From: Saccoglossus kowalevskii
Lineage: Eukaryota > Hemichordata > Enteropneusta > Harrimaniidae
DNA: 15,592 nt
Assembly (NCBI RefSeq): GCF_000003605.2
Contig: NW_003130356.1
Location: forward strand, 115,801 to 131,392
Reading direction: 5' to 3'
Shown in pieces: positions 8,965 through 15,592 of the stretch. Under the pieces are notes generated by a model. That model saw only the letters and a list, made by a program, of their open reading frames with translations. It did not search any database and was not told where the DNA came from. The first letter of the stretch is position 1. The number at the start of each line of letters is the position of its first letter. Made by a program: the position numbers and the translations under genes.

Positions 8965-11900
8965 CTGTGATTAATGAAATGACAAGAAGGGTCAAGCTTA
9001 AGTAAACACACTAATCAATCAATTAAAGTCAAAGTTTGTCACAAAATATTAAGATGCATACCTATTTTTTACATTAAAATGGCAATAGCACAAGTAATCT
9101 GTACTACATGATTAAAATACAGTCAACTTTTCTACACCATAAGAAGCATCAGAAAGTTAAATTTTTGCCTTCATCCCAATTATCTTTTTTCTGTTTCCCT
9201 CAGTTAGCAGCTAACAATCTGAAAATTGGTTGACAAGCCAACTAAACACCACCTTTTTCTCATCCAGGACAGGTCCCTTGGACTTGATTTCAGCAGGAGT
9301 CAGGATTTCAAATCGTCGCCGGAATTCACCAAACAACATACTGTCTGGATATCCTACCATACAAATAGAAATAATGTTACAGGTACAGTTCATTTAATTC
9401 ATCAGTTGGATCCAGATTGAAGCCCTCTAATAATAATAATCGAATGAATGTTCCATGAGTAGCGAAATTCTCTGAAGGAGGGGTAATGTCTATTTTTCAT
9501 TTGTATTTTCCATCGTGATATTTAAATGTACCATTGTCATTGGTCAAATAACAGACATTGCAAACATTCAAAAATTGTACGCGAACATCAAACAAGACAT
9601 TTTGCAGATGAAGAAAAAAATCAACCAAATCACCTAATATCACGTAGAACTCGTACACAAATTCATTAATATGTGTCACATGCAGTCATATGGTACATGT
9701 ATACTACACCAGACAACAAAGTTGGAAACGTTATAGAAAATAATACCTTGTCTGTAGATTCGCACAGCTTCCAATAGTTCGGTTCCCCTTATCTGTGACC
9801 TCAGCAATGGGACACTGAGAAGATCGGCACCTTTGGACGTTGATTTTACGTCGCACAGACCTGCATCCTCTTGTGGTAAGAAACACATTATGAAGTGAAG
9901 CCGTGTTCTCCTCAGTTGATCCATCAGACCGTCCTGTCAAAAGAGTCAAATTTGTGAATATTGCTATTTTTAGTTGATGTGCACTTCACTATCATAGTTG
10001 AAGTTCATACTGTAAATTAATTTACCAAATTTGAGATTGACAACCCCAAAATTTATACTATTATGACATGCCACTTACCAGTTGAAATTTGACCTGCAAA
10101 CTGAGGGACTTTCGCTTCATACCAGCGGCACTGCTAATATACGATCTTCTTAGACTAGATGCTCTTCTAAGAGAGGAACTGCCGTCCATACCGACCACAG
10201 ATCCAGTCATCATGCTGGTCAACGAACCTCGCATACTTAAAAATAGACTACTGATATTACTCCTGAAAATACAAGAAAATATGTATTTTTAAAAAAAAGC
10301 AATATTTCAAAATTATTTATAAATTCACAATTATCTATAATATTAATAAAACCTTAAAAATAAAAGTTTTGAGGTTTTGTTTCACCTTATCATATACATT
10401 AAAACCTGCATTCCCCACTTTTTTTTTTTTTTTTGCATACTGTTAAAGTGCGCCATAAACAGCAAAATGTTTTTTTTTTTGGATCCAAATTAACTTTTAA
10501 ATGCATGTAGTCAAAAATATTAAATGTTAAATGTACAACATAACATTTAATAGTGTTTGTTAAGATAATGAGGTCTTACTAAAATTAACGTAACCATAAA
10601 ATGCGGACTATGTGCTCAGACGATAATGGCAATTTTACCTCGTTATCTTGATGTGGTTTTGAGCGATTTGTAGCAAATCACAGAAAAGGTTATTGCCAAA
10701 GCCTTTACTAAATTAACACCACTGCAGATATAAATACAAGGTTCTAATTTTTTTTTATTTATTTGAACCAAACCTCTTCATGAATAATTAATCACATTAT
10801 ATAATGCTTAGTGACGTCATTTAAAACACAATTCAGAAATATTTAAAGAAAAGTTGCGCAGCCCGTCGCCTGTCTATCATTTTAGACAGAGGCTCCACAT
10901 TTTATATAGATATAAAATTTTATTTCAAAATTTCTACAAATCTGTCTAATTTTGATTAAAATTTACCTGTAAATTACATAAATAAATAATACATACATAT
11001 GGCTGAGAAAAAAAATATCTGTTTCTTGCTTCCGCGCGCATCATTTTGAACTATGCACCTCAAACGTTTTTTCCTTCTAAAGCATTCCAAAATGCGCTTG
11101 TACTCGCACTTGTCTCAAATTTCCCCCACTTTAGCTCAGGATTTGAAAAAAAAAAAAATATCCCCTCGTTTTAAAATTTCCATGAAACGAGAAACAGAGA
11201 ATTTTTTTTTCCTGGCCTAAATAATCAAAAATTGATTTTAAGTCTGTCTTTACAGATTAGGGACAGCTATCTTTCATTTCAATAAAGTTTTTTGACAGGC
11301 ACTTTCTTTTTTCTGGCCATAACCTTGATATGAAAAGGAGTTTGGTAAAAAAAAAAAAAAAAATGATACATACTTGGATGAGTCTTGTAAGACAGTAGCT
11401 GACACTCTGCTGACTGGATTCTCTCGCGACTGACCCAGCCAACCAGTGGTGTCATATTCAATGGGTATGCTATTTTGGAAATGATTCAGACGGAAGCAGT
11501 TTTTGTTGGGACTTCTTCGAACAAGACTATCAGCTGTAGAAATGGGAGAACATAAGCGATAAGCTTAGAACTTATATTTACAAGCAATTAGGTAAACCTC
11601 GATATTTTAACTATGACATTGAAATCACATCATAAGCATGATGAGTCGTTGCTTAGTAAAAACATAGTGTAACAATGGTAACCTTGACCATTATACACAT
11701 ATTTACGAAAGTTGACTAAATCTTGTTGCAAGTCACTGCAGTACATGTTTTCGGAAATATAATTTTACTATTAGGTGACTCAACCTCAAACTCAGACAGC
11801 CCTGTTTAACAAAACAGAGTGACTGTTGCATCTGGTTTTATGCAGTACTGTAGAATACTTTATTTTTGCTTGGAATTTATTTTCGCTATTTTCACTGAAG

Positions 11901-14900
11901 GGATGGTTCCGTGAAAATAAAATCCAGCGAATATACTTTTTTTCCTATATTTTACAATAAACTCATGAAAAATCAGTGAAAATAAATTCCATACAAAATG
12001 CCCAAAAAGCCTTTTTAGCGAAAATTAATTCCAGCGAAAATAAAGTATTCCACAGTATTTCTCTTTGATTGGCCAAGCATTGGGGTTTTAAGCAACACTG
12101 ACAGACACTGCACACCAGCAAATATCTCCCCCATAGTGGACCTCATACACAATTTTGAATTACTGAGTGGTTGATTTAGGTTATTAATCATCATAGAACA
12201 GTCAGTTGAATTTAAACAATTAACCAAATATTAAGGTCAGACACCCAATAGGCAGTTGATGAGAACTCAAACATAGAACATATTACGACACCTGAAACCA
12301 ATTTTTATAAATTATTAAAACATACAACAATGCATATTCCTACTGGGATCAGTGACCTTTGAATGTGTATCACCAGTGATCAGTCCATCTTTGATGATAT
12401 GAGCAAGGTAAAAACAACAGAATGGACCTATCTGGCAGGTCAATGCTGCTGATGACACCAACACCAATAAATGAAATTTCCTCACTGCACATGTCACCTT
12501 TCTCCTATGTTGTTTTTTGGTGTTTTATTATTTTAATTTTCTAAGTTTGACCTCAGATAGAATTTGAAACTGTGTGATCAAGGGTCAAATGCAACAACTA
12601 CTGTTAAGATACAAACTGAATGGCGCAAGACATATTCAAATTGTTTTTTTTTGAAATACGTACGTTTATCTGTATCACTTCCATAATGTATGAAGAATCT
12701 TTCAATAAAGCTTTCATCATTGGCACCAGGAAATATCGACTCTTCATCTAGCAGCCACAGCAGACCTTTCTTTTCAACATTCTTTGAGTCTATATTGGGC
12801 CTGACCTGCGAAATTACAGGGAAGACAAATCAATATCAAAACCGCATCATGAAACATACTTAATTGGAATAAATTGTAACTGTGAAACAGATTGTAAAGA
12901 GAGCTGTATGCCCAAATATGGTGGTGCTTAATATGTAAATTAGGTTTTTTAAGACTTACTATTGCTTGTTGAGGCACTTTGTCTATTATGCACACCATAG
13001 GTGCAGGTGATGACGCAACAGTCTCAAAATCACAATCTATATTCTCCTGTAATTAGAAAATGAGGCAGTATGAAGCTGTGCTTCACCACTAGAGGGCGAT
13101 GCATAATGTGGTAGGCACTAGTACAACTGGAACTGAATAAAATATTATTCTGCAGAGATACAAAAAAATTTTCAATTCTGCCTTTTTTTCCCTCAGCATT
13201 AAGGAAAAAACGTTTTAGTTATATGTTATTACAAAATTATTTCAGCATTCGAAAGAAAACAATTTCACCCAATTAAAAAATTACAGAAATAGAAACACTA
13301 GAACATGCTCAGATAAAACTTACCGTTATTTCGGTAAAAATTGAATACACAGAACAACTTAGTAATTCAATTTTTTTTAATTTCTACGTTTCCCTACCTG
13401 AGCATATTTGTCTTGTTGCGAAGTAAACATGGTGTCGTGAAAAAGAAGTTGTAGCCTTTCCTGTGCATAGTTATCGCATAAATCCTGGAAACTGGCCCCT
13501 CCTTGTCTTCCCAAGGCTGCCGGATTCTGAAACCCTGGCATGTCGAGTACCAGTATAGAAGACATAATTCGATAGTTACTTGAAAAAGCCCTGCAATATG
13601 AATAAATATGCAATAATTTAAAAAAAATGTTTGAATGCACGGATGGATAGATATACAGGCTGAAGAACAGACAGGGGAACAACCAGAAAAGCATTTACGA
13701 AAATACATTATCATACAAACCTGTTTATGAGTCCAACGACAGCACCAACAAGCTCCATATACAGTCCCATTACCATTCCTTGTAGTGCCTCCACAGCACT
13801 CAATGCATGTTCCCCAGTAGTCTTCTCGCCAGGTGACCCAGAACGAAAAGCTCGAACAGCTGAACTTGTCAGACTGGATGGATGAAAGATTGCCCGGGCA
13901 AGTTCTTCAACCGTGGTGCCTAGCAGAGTCGACGCTTTCTGAGCTTCAGAGGGTTGCGCAAACTGAGCTTTAGTGCTGCCACCGCCTGAGGGAGATGTGA
14001 TAGTGACAGAATTGAAGAAGTGATTCCAGAAATAAAGATGTTGATATGAGTAAACATTGACTACAACATCTGTTTGTCATATGACATAAAGACAGAAGCA
14101 TAACGGAAAACATTGCAATAGACATGTATGCAGGCCCTAATTAGTTACAGATGTTAAAATAGTTACTGTACATATTTTTGAATAAGCATCCATTTCATTA
14201 CAATTGTAAAAATACAACAAAAGTATGGGAAAAGCAGCGAAAGTTAAGAACACAATACCAGCTTGCTGTTTTTGCAGTGGTTTCATGATATATTGTCATT
14301 ACCTCAGTGCATACTGTTGTTGCAAATCTTAAATACAATATATGTGTCATTTACTATTTTAATGTTATATTGGCATGAGAGGGCGTCATGTATGCATGTT
14401 GTATATGTGCAGTAGATGCCAAAATTGAAATTTGGCATGAGCTTTCTTAATATAGTTGATAATAAAATAATAATCAGGAAATAATAGTTGAGCTTTATTA
14501 ATCTGACAAGGAAATTTTAATCTTGCAATTACAGTCAAGAAATCAGAATAATTGTATAATATGTAAATAAATGAATAATACATCCTTAACCTTATTAACC
14601 CAGTCAGGGTCTTACCTTTGACAGCTCCAGCAGCTCCAAGATGTATGATAGCAGCTAACACTGCCCACAATGCTTTGCATTCGTCATCACGAAATCCTAA
14701 TAGTTTACATGCGCTTAAAACGTGCGACCATTCTGATAAATGCTGCTGTTTGGATTCAGGCTGAGGAGAGATAAAACTTGCATAATTAACGACTAATATC
14801 TACATAAATAAGTAACCTGATAAAGCATTTTGACTTTATTTTGGAACTATGCCAAATCTGGAATTTCTGTGTAACATGGTGTTATGAATATGAACATCTC

Positions 14901-15331
14901 CATGCAAACAATACATTGAATACAGATAGTTGACCAGTAGGACGCCCTCTATAGTACAAAGTGAGAAATCATGACGAGATGTGACAAGTGTTTAATACTC
15001 ACGGAAAGGGAAGGAGTCAAAAAAAGATTGTTGTCAGATAAATTATTAAAATGAAGTTCATTCCTAGAATAGAAAGAGATTACTTTTATTAATTTCATTG
15101 TTTCAAAACAAATAATACTATATTCATTTTAGCAATAACAAAAAAATTTTTTTGCTTTTTGTTCGCAACTTGCAGACACTGCTAATAATAGAAAGAAAGA
15201 TCGTAATTTTATTTCCAGTTCCATCCTTACCTGAGAGGCAGGTCAGCACCAGCCAGTAAATTGTAAAATATGTTAAAATTTGGTTCTCCAGCTGCTCTTC
15301 GTACAACTCTCATTCTGTCTAGTAATAGCAC
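8899..15331 (-). CDS. MYO18A: Class XVIII unconventional myosin, motor-domain segment (12 exons, partial at both ends)
   Basis: I joined twelve exons by reading the reverse complement: 15231-15331, 15003-15063, 14616-14760, 13721-13985, 13398-13590, 12960-13046, 12664-12805, 11374-11533, 10079-10262, 9747-9933, 9253-9353 and 8899-8964. All have AG acceptors and GT donors, and they give 564 uninterrupted codons. Seen in order: a 50K-domain segment (FNIFYNLL), the helix LAAIIHLGAAGA, switch II LDMPGFQNP (about residue 207), the relay helix (DLCDNYAQERLQLLFH), the LLWLLDEESIFPGAND block, a Ser/Arg-rich loop 2, LHFIMCFLP, and the SH/converter stretch LLEAVRIYRQGYPD followed by FGEFRRRFEIL. Class XVIII is indicated by DxPGFQ in switch II and by CFLP and IYRQG where conventional myosins carry CIIP and ICRKG. 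Family knowledge: MYO18 binds actin but has little or no ATPase, works as a tether or scaffold at Golgi or cytoskeleton, and has a long coiled-coil tail. P-loop, switch I, neck and tail are outside the visible exons. MYO18A versus MYO18B orthology is inferred; many invertebrates have a single Myo18 gene. Confidence 0.93.
9253..9353 (-). CDS. MYO18A: Myo18 exon 11 of window (converter, phase 1 to 0)
   Basis: The 101-nt exon begins after acceptor tatggtag and encodes YPDSMLFGEFRRRFEILTPA then EIKSKGPVLDEKK. It matches the converter element G(F/Y)P.R..F.(D/E)FR.R(Y/F)..L. The donor is ambiguous: GTGGTG ends the exon at 9253, and GTGTTT would end it at 9250 and add one Val. The first fits the family spacing between (D/E)(K/R)(K/R) and the following A.E.LL better. 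Confidence 0.9.
9354..9746 (-). other. MYO18A: Myo18 intron, nothing recognised
   Basis: The 393-bp AT-rich intron lies between donor gtatta and acceptor tatggtag. It contains an AATAATAATAAT-like microsatellite near 9429-9440 and no visible exon. Confidence 0.75.
9747..9933 (-). CDS. MYO18A: Myo18 exon 10 of window (SH helices, phase 0 to 1)
   Basis: The 187-nt exon has acceptor ctcttttgacag and donor gtatta. It opens with DGLMDQLRRTRLHFIMCFLP, matching the myosin L...L..T..HFVRCI(I/L)PN element. A short low-similarity loop follows, then LLSVPLLRSQIRGTELLEAV and RIYRQ. The positions of the reactive SH2 and SH1 cysteines of conventional myosin are Gly and Tyr here, as in vertebrate MYO18A. 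Confidence 0.95.
10079..10262 (-). CDS. MYO18A: Myo18 exon 9 of window (loop 2, Ser/Arg-rich, phase 2 to 0)
   Basis: The 184-nt exon lies between acceptor gtattttcag and donor gtaagt. It contains SNISSLFLSMRGSLTS, then a Gly/Ser-rich stretch, SSSLRRASSLRRSYISS (about residues 413-429), and AAGMKRKSLSLQVKFQL. It corresponds to loop 2 of the motor, the lysine/glycine-rich actin-contact loop in other myosins. The RRAS(S) core resembles the RRAT(S) seen at the same place in vertebrate MYO18A. Confidence 0.92.
10263..11373 (-). other. MYO18A: Myo18 intron with homopolymer runs and small inverted repeats
   Basis: This 1111-bp intron contains an A17 run (11347-11363), a T16 run (10419-10434), a perfect TGACGTCA palindrome (10812-10819), a 7-bp stem hairpin (10870-10889) and a larger imperfect inverted repeat (10562-10574 with 10631-10649). 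No coding sequence is recognised. Confidence 0.75.
10562..10649. repeat. Imperfect inverted repeat (foldback)
   Basis: AAGATAATGAGGT (10562-10574), followed after six bases by AAAATT, is mirrored by the reverse complement of 10631-10649, which reads AAGATAACGAGGTAAAATT. The arms differ by one substitution and one six-base insertion. It could be a small foldback element or simply an intronic hairpin. Confidence 0.5.
11374..11533 (-). CDS. MYO18A: Myo18 exon 8 of window (actin-interface region, phase 1 to 2)
   Basis: The 160-nt exon has acceptor tttctacag and donor gtatgt. It encodes DSLVRRSPNKNCFRLNHFQN, SIPIEYDTTGWLGQSRENPV and SRVSATVLQDSS. The (I/V)EY(D/N)xTGWL motif corresponds to the myosin element V.Y...GWL.KNKDP. 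Other frames of this exon are also open but match nothing. The intron starts with a T17 run on the transcribed sense 11 bases after the exon end. Confidence 0.92.
11534..12663 (-). other. MYO18A: Myo18 intron carrying the MITE
   Basis: The largest fully bounded intron in the window (1130 bp) runs from donor gtacgt to acceptor tttctacag. Besides the MITE at 11846-12057, I see only AT-rich sequence and short T-runs. Short open frames on both strands here match nothing I recognise. Confidence 0.8.
11846..12057. mobile_element. MITE-like non-autonomous DNA transposon with TA target duplication
   Basis: A 208-bp AT-rich element is bounded by TA dinucleotides and has long imperfect terminal inverted repeats (11848-11888 and 12016-12055, about 40 bp each). 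Both ends begin CTGT(A/G)GAATACTTTATTTT and continue with GCT and GGAATT-like sequence to TTTTCGCTA. The interior repeats related units such as GTGAAAATAAA and GCGAAAATAA several times. There is no coding potential. Length, TIRs and TA duplication fit a Tc1/mariner-type MITE; the superfamily is inferred from the TA alone. It lies inside the 1130-bp intron 11534-12663. Confidence 0.78.
12664..12805 (-). CDS. MYO18A: Myo18 exon 7 of window (LLDEE block, phase 0 to 1)
   Basis: The 142-nt exon has acceptor aatttcgcag and encodes VRPNIDSKNVEKKGLLWLLD, then EESIFPGANDESFIERFFIH and YGSDTDK. The LLWLLDEE...PGA.D..F.ER pattern is the class XVIII version of LSILDEEC.FPKATD.TF. Two overlapping donors exist (gtacgt ending the exon at 12664, or gtattt ending it at 12660). 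Only the first gives the phase needed by the next exon. Confidence 0.93.
12960..13046 (-). CDS. MYO18A: Myo18 exon 6 of window (relay loop region, phase 0 to 0)
   Basis: An 87-nt exon has acceptor ttctaattacag and donor gtaagt. It starts ENIDCDFETVASSPAPMVCI and continues IDKVPQQAI. It aligns with the myosin EGI.W.FIDF..DLQPCIDLIE segment, with the conventional Trp and aromatic residues missing, as expected in class XVIII. Both phases are 0, so skipping it would preserve the reading frame. Confidence 0.9.
13047..13397 (-). other. MYO18A: Myo18 intron containing a CTCF-like site
   Basis: The 351-bp intron runs from donor gtaggg to acceptor ttctaattacag. Its only notable content is the CTCF-core match at 13086-13098; the rest is AT-rich. 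Confidence 0.75.
13086..13098 (+). promoter_or_regulatory. CTCF core consensus match
   Basis: CCACTAGAGGGCG fits the CTCF core pattern CCASYAGRKGGCR at all 13 positions. Eight positions are fixed and five are two-fold degenerate, so about 0.015 matches would be expected by chance on both strands of this window under equal base use. The CTCF motif is conserved across bilaterians. Binding is not shown by the sequence. Confidence 0.45.
13398..13590 (-). CDS. MYO18A: Myo18 exon 5 of window (switch II and relay helix, phase 2 to 0)
   Basis: The 193-nt exon has acceptor aatattgcag and donor gtaggg. It carries switch II as ILVLDMPGFQNP: conventional myosins have DI(S/A)GFE, so the glutamate is Gln here, as in vertebrate MYO18A. 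After this come GGASFQDLCDNYAQERLQLL and FHDTMFTSQQDKYAQ, which is the relay helix (FEQLCINY.NEKLQQFF in conventional myosin II). Loss of the switch II glutamate is consistent with a motor that does not hydrolyse ATP efficiently; that consequence is family knowledge, not visible in the sequence. Confidence 0.95.
13721..13985 (-). CDS. MYO18A: Myo18 exon 4 of window (upper/lower 50K, phase 1 to 2)
   Basis: The largest exon seen, 265 nt, has acceptor tctccctcag and donor gtttgt. It contains LLGTTVEELARAIFHPSS, corresponding to the myosin LLG....L..A(L/I) motif, then a polar insertion (residues around RSGSPGEKTTGEH). It ends in the helix ALQGMVMGLYMELVGAVVGL followed by INR, where other myosins read ...LY..LF..LV..IN. 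The polar insertion is of the length seen in class XVIII but is poorly conserved. Confidence 0.94.
13986..14615 (-). other. MYO18A: Myo18 intron, nothing recognised
   Basis: This 630-bp AT-rich intron lies between donor gtaaga and acceptor tctccctcag. A short GAGAGGGCGTCA sequence near 14377 resembles the right half of the CTCF-like motif at 13086, but the left half is absent. No exon or repeat is recognised. Confidence 0.75.
14616..14760 (-). CDS. MYO18A: Myo18 exon 3 of window (HLGAAGA helix, phase 0 to 1)
   Basis: The 145-nt exon lies between the acceptor ctctcctcag and the donor gtaaga. It encodes PESKQQHLSEWSHVLSACKL, then LGFRDDECKALWAVLAAIIH and LGAAGAVKG. This is the myosin region where conventional motors have a M..LGF...E....W.ILAAILHLGN pattern. 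The LGAAGA ending is typical of class XVIII. Confidence 0.94.
15003..15063 (-). CDS. MYO18A: Myo18 exon 2 of window (phase 2 to 0)
   Basis: A small 61-nt exon encodes NELHFNNLSDNNLFLTPSLS after one base that completes a shared Arg codon. The acceptor is ttctattctag and the donor gtgagt. It aligns with the class XVIII ELHLNHLAENNxF segment. Its size and phase exactly bridge the exons on either side, which is strong support despite its shortness. Confidence 0.88.
15231..15331 (-). CDS. MYO18A: Myo18 exon 1 of window (50K domain, phase 0 to 2)
   Basis: The 101-nt exon follows an acceptor read as ...catgtttag and precedes the donor gtaagg. It begins VLLLDRMRVVRRAAGEP and continues NFNIFYNLLAGADLPLR, matching the myosin-wide E-(R/K)NFHIFYQLL element in its class XVIII form (RVxRRxAGExxFNxFYxLL). 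The preceding part of the motor, which should contain the P-loop and switch I, does not appear in the 261 bases above this exon. Confidence 0.93.
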
Positions 15332-15592
15332 CTAAACATGAGGGGGAAACAAAATTATTAGCTGAAGATTTCACAAGGCATTTTAAGAAGTGTTACCTTT
15401 GACACAGAAAATATTACGTTCGCTCTATTAGAAGTGAATCCACAACAGAGATAGTGGTGAGCTATGTGTTTTAGTATTTAAATTTCGTACATATATTGAT
15501 AGTGCTTAGCAGTAAAAGCGATAATATCCCTATACATATTTGGGACAAAAACGTGAAAGAATGGCTCTTTATTGCTTTGAAAAAGAAAAGCT
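15332..15592 (-). other. MYO18A: Upstream Myo18 intron (partial), nothing recognised
   Basis: The sequence above the first visible exon begins with the acceptor polypyrimidine region and continues AT-rich to the window edge. The expected preceding motor exon is not present within these bases. Confidence 0.7.

Noticed and set aside
9226-9420. Plus-strand frame opposite exon 9253-9353
   Set aside because: It is antisense to a well-supported myosin exon, with no splice sites or similarity of its own.
9676-9949. Two overlapping minus-strand frames of 82 and 72 codons
   Set aside because: One contains the true exon 9747-9933 but extends into the intron; the other is a shadow frame.
10089-10292. 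Plus-strand 67-codon frame
   Set aside because: It is antisense to the loop 2 exon of the myosin.
10870-10889. CTGTCTA-TAGACAG hairpin
   Set aside because: A seven-base stem in AT-rich DNA is expected by chance and has no supporting context.
11257-11461. Two overlapping minus-strand open frames covering the exon at 11374-11533
   Set aside because: They read other frames or run into the intron and its T17 tract; the third frame gives the myosin peptide with correct splice phases.
14386-14670. 94-codon minus-strand frame including WAVLAAIIHLGAAGA
   Set aside because: Only its first part is the exon 14616-14760; the rest is read-through past the donor gtaaga into the intron.

Overview
This is an AT-rich, intron-rich animal nuclear window. 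Its main content is the middle of one minus-strand gene, a class XVIII unconventional myosin (MYO18A-like). Short GT-AG introns, strong protein similarity to vertebrate MYO18A and many homopolymer runs suggest a marine invertebrate, either a deuterostome or a lophotrochozoan. Neither the phylum nor the species can be decided from the sequence alone.

Right part (8899-15331): twelve coding exons on the minus strand splice into one open frame of 1692 nt, or 564 codons. All twelve splice phases are consistent (0-2, 2-0, 0-1, 1-2, 2-0, 0-0, 0-1, 1-2, 2-0, 0-1, 1-0, 0-0). The segment runs from the upper/lower 50K domain through switch II, the relay helix, loop 2 and the SH helices to the end of the converter. 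The P-loop and switch I would lie upstream of 15592. The last motor strand, the IQ/neck and the coiled-coil tail would lie downstream. Switch II reads DMPGFQ, and both reactive SH cysteines are replaced, which is the family signature of myosin XVIII (a tethering or scaffolding myosin with little or no ATPase). One intron holds a 208-bp MITE with ~40-bp inverted repeats and a TA target duplication.

Left part (1-8898): no further myosin exon is visible over almost 9 kb, although the other introns are 130-1130 bp. The region contains a 354-base assembly gap (3667-4020). Otherwise it is AT-rich sequence with homopolymer tracts, a few uncertain short coding candidates (plus-strand acidic peptide at 1783-1848; minus-strand 6075-6167; minus-strand 371-538) and some blocks rich in recognisable transcription-factor motifs. 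The strongest block is 6500-6745, with a palindromic POU-dimer site, a SOX-POU-like composite and SOX sites. These are candidate intronic enhancers only if the intron is genuinely contiguous across the gap.

No rRNA, tRNA, CRISPR, prokaryotic operon or viral gene was recognised. I found no convincing wholly new system. The items most worth checking are the missing downstream myosin exons, the motif-dense block, the exact CTCF core match and the MITE family.
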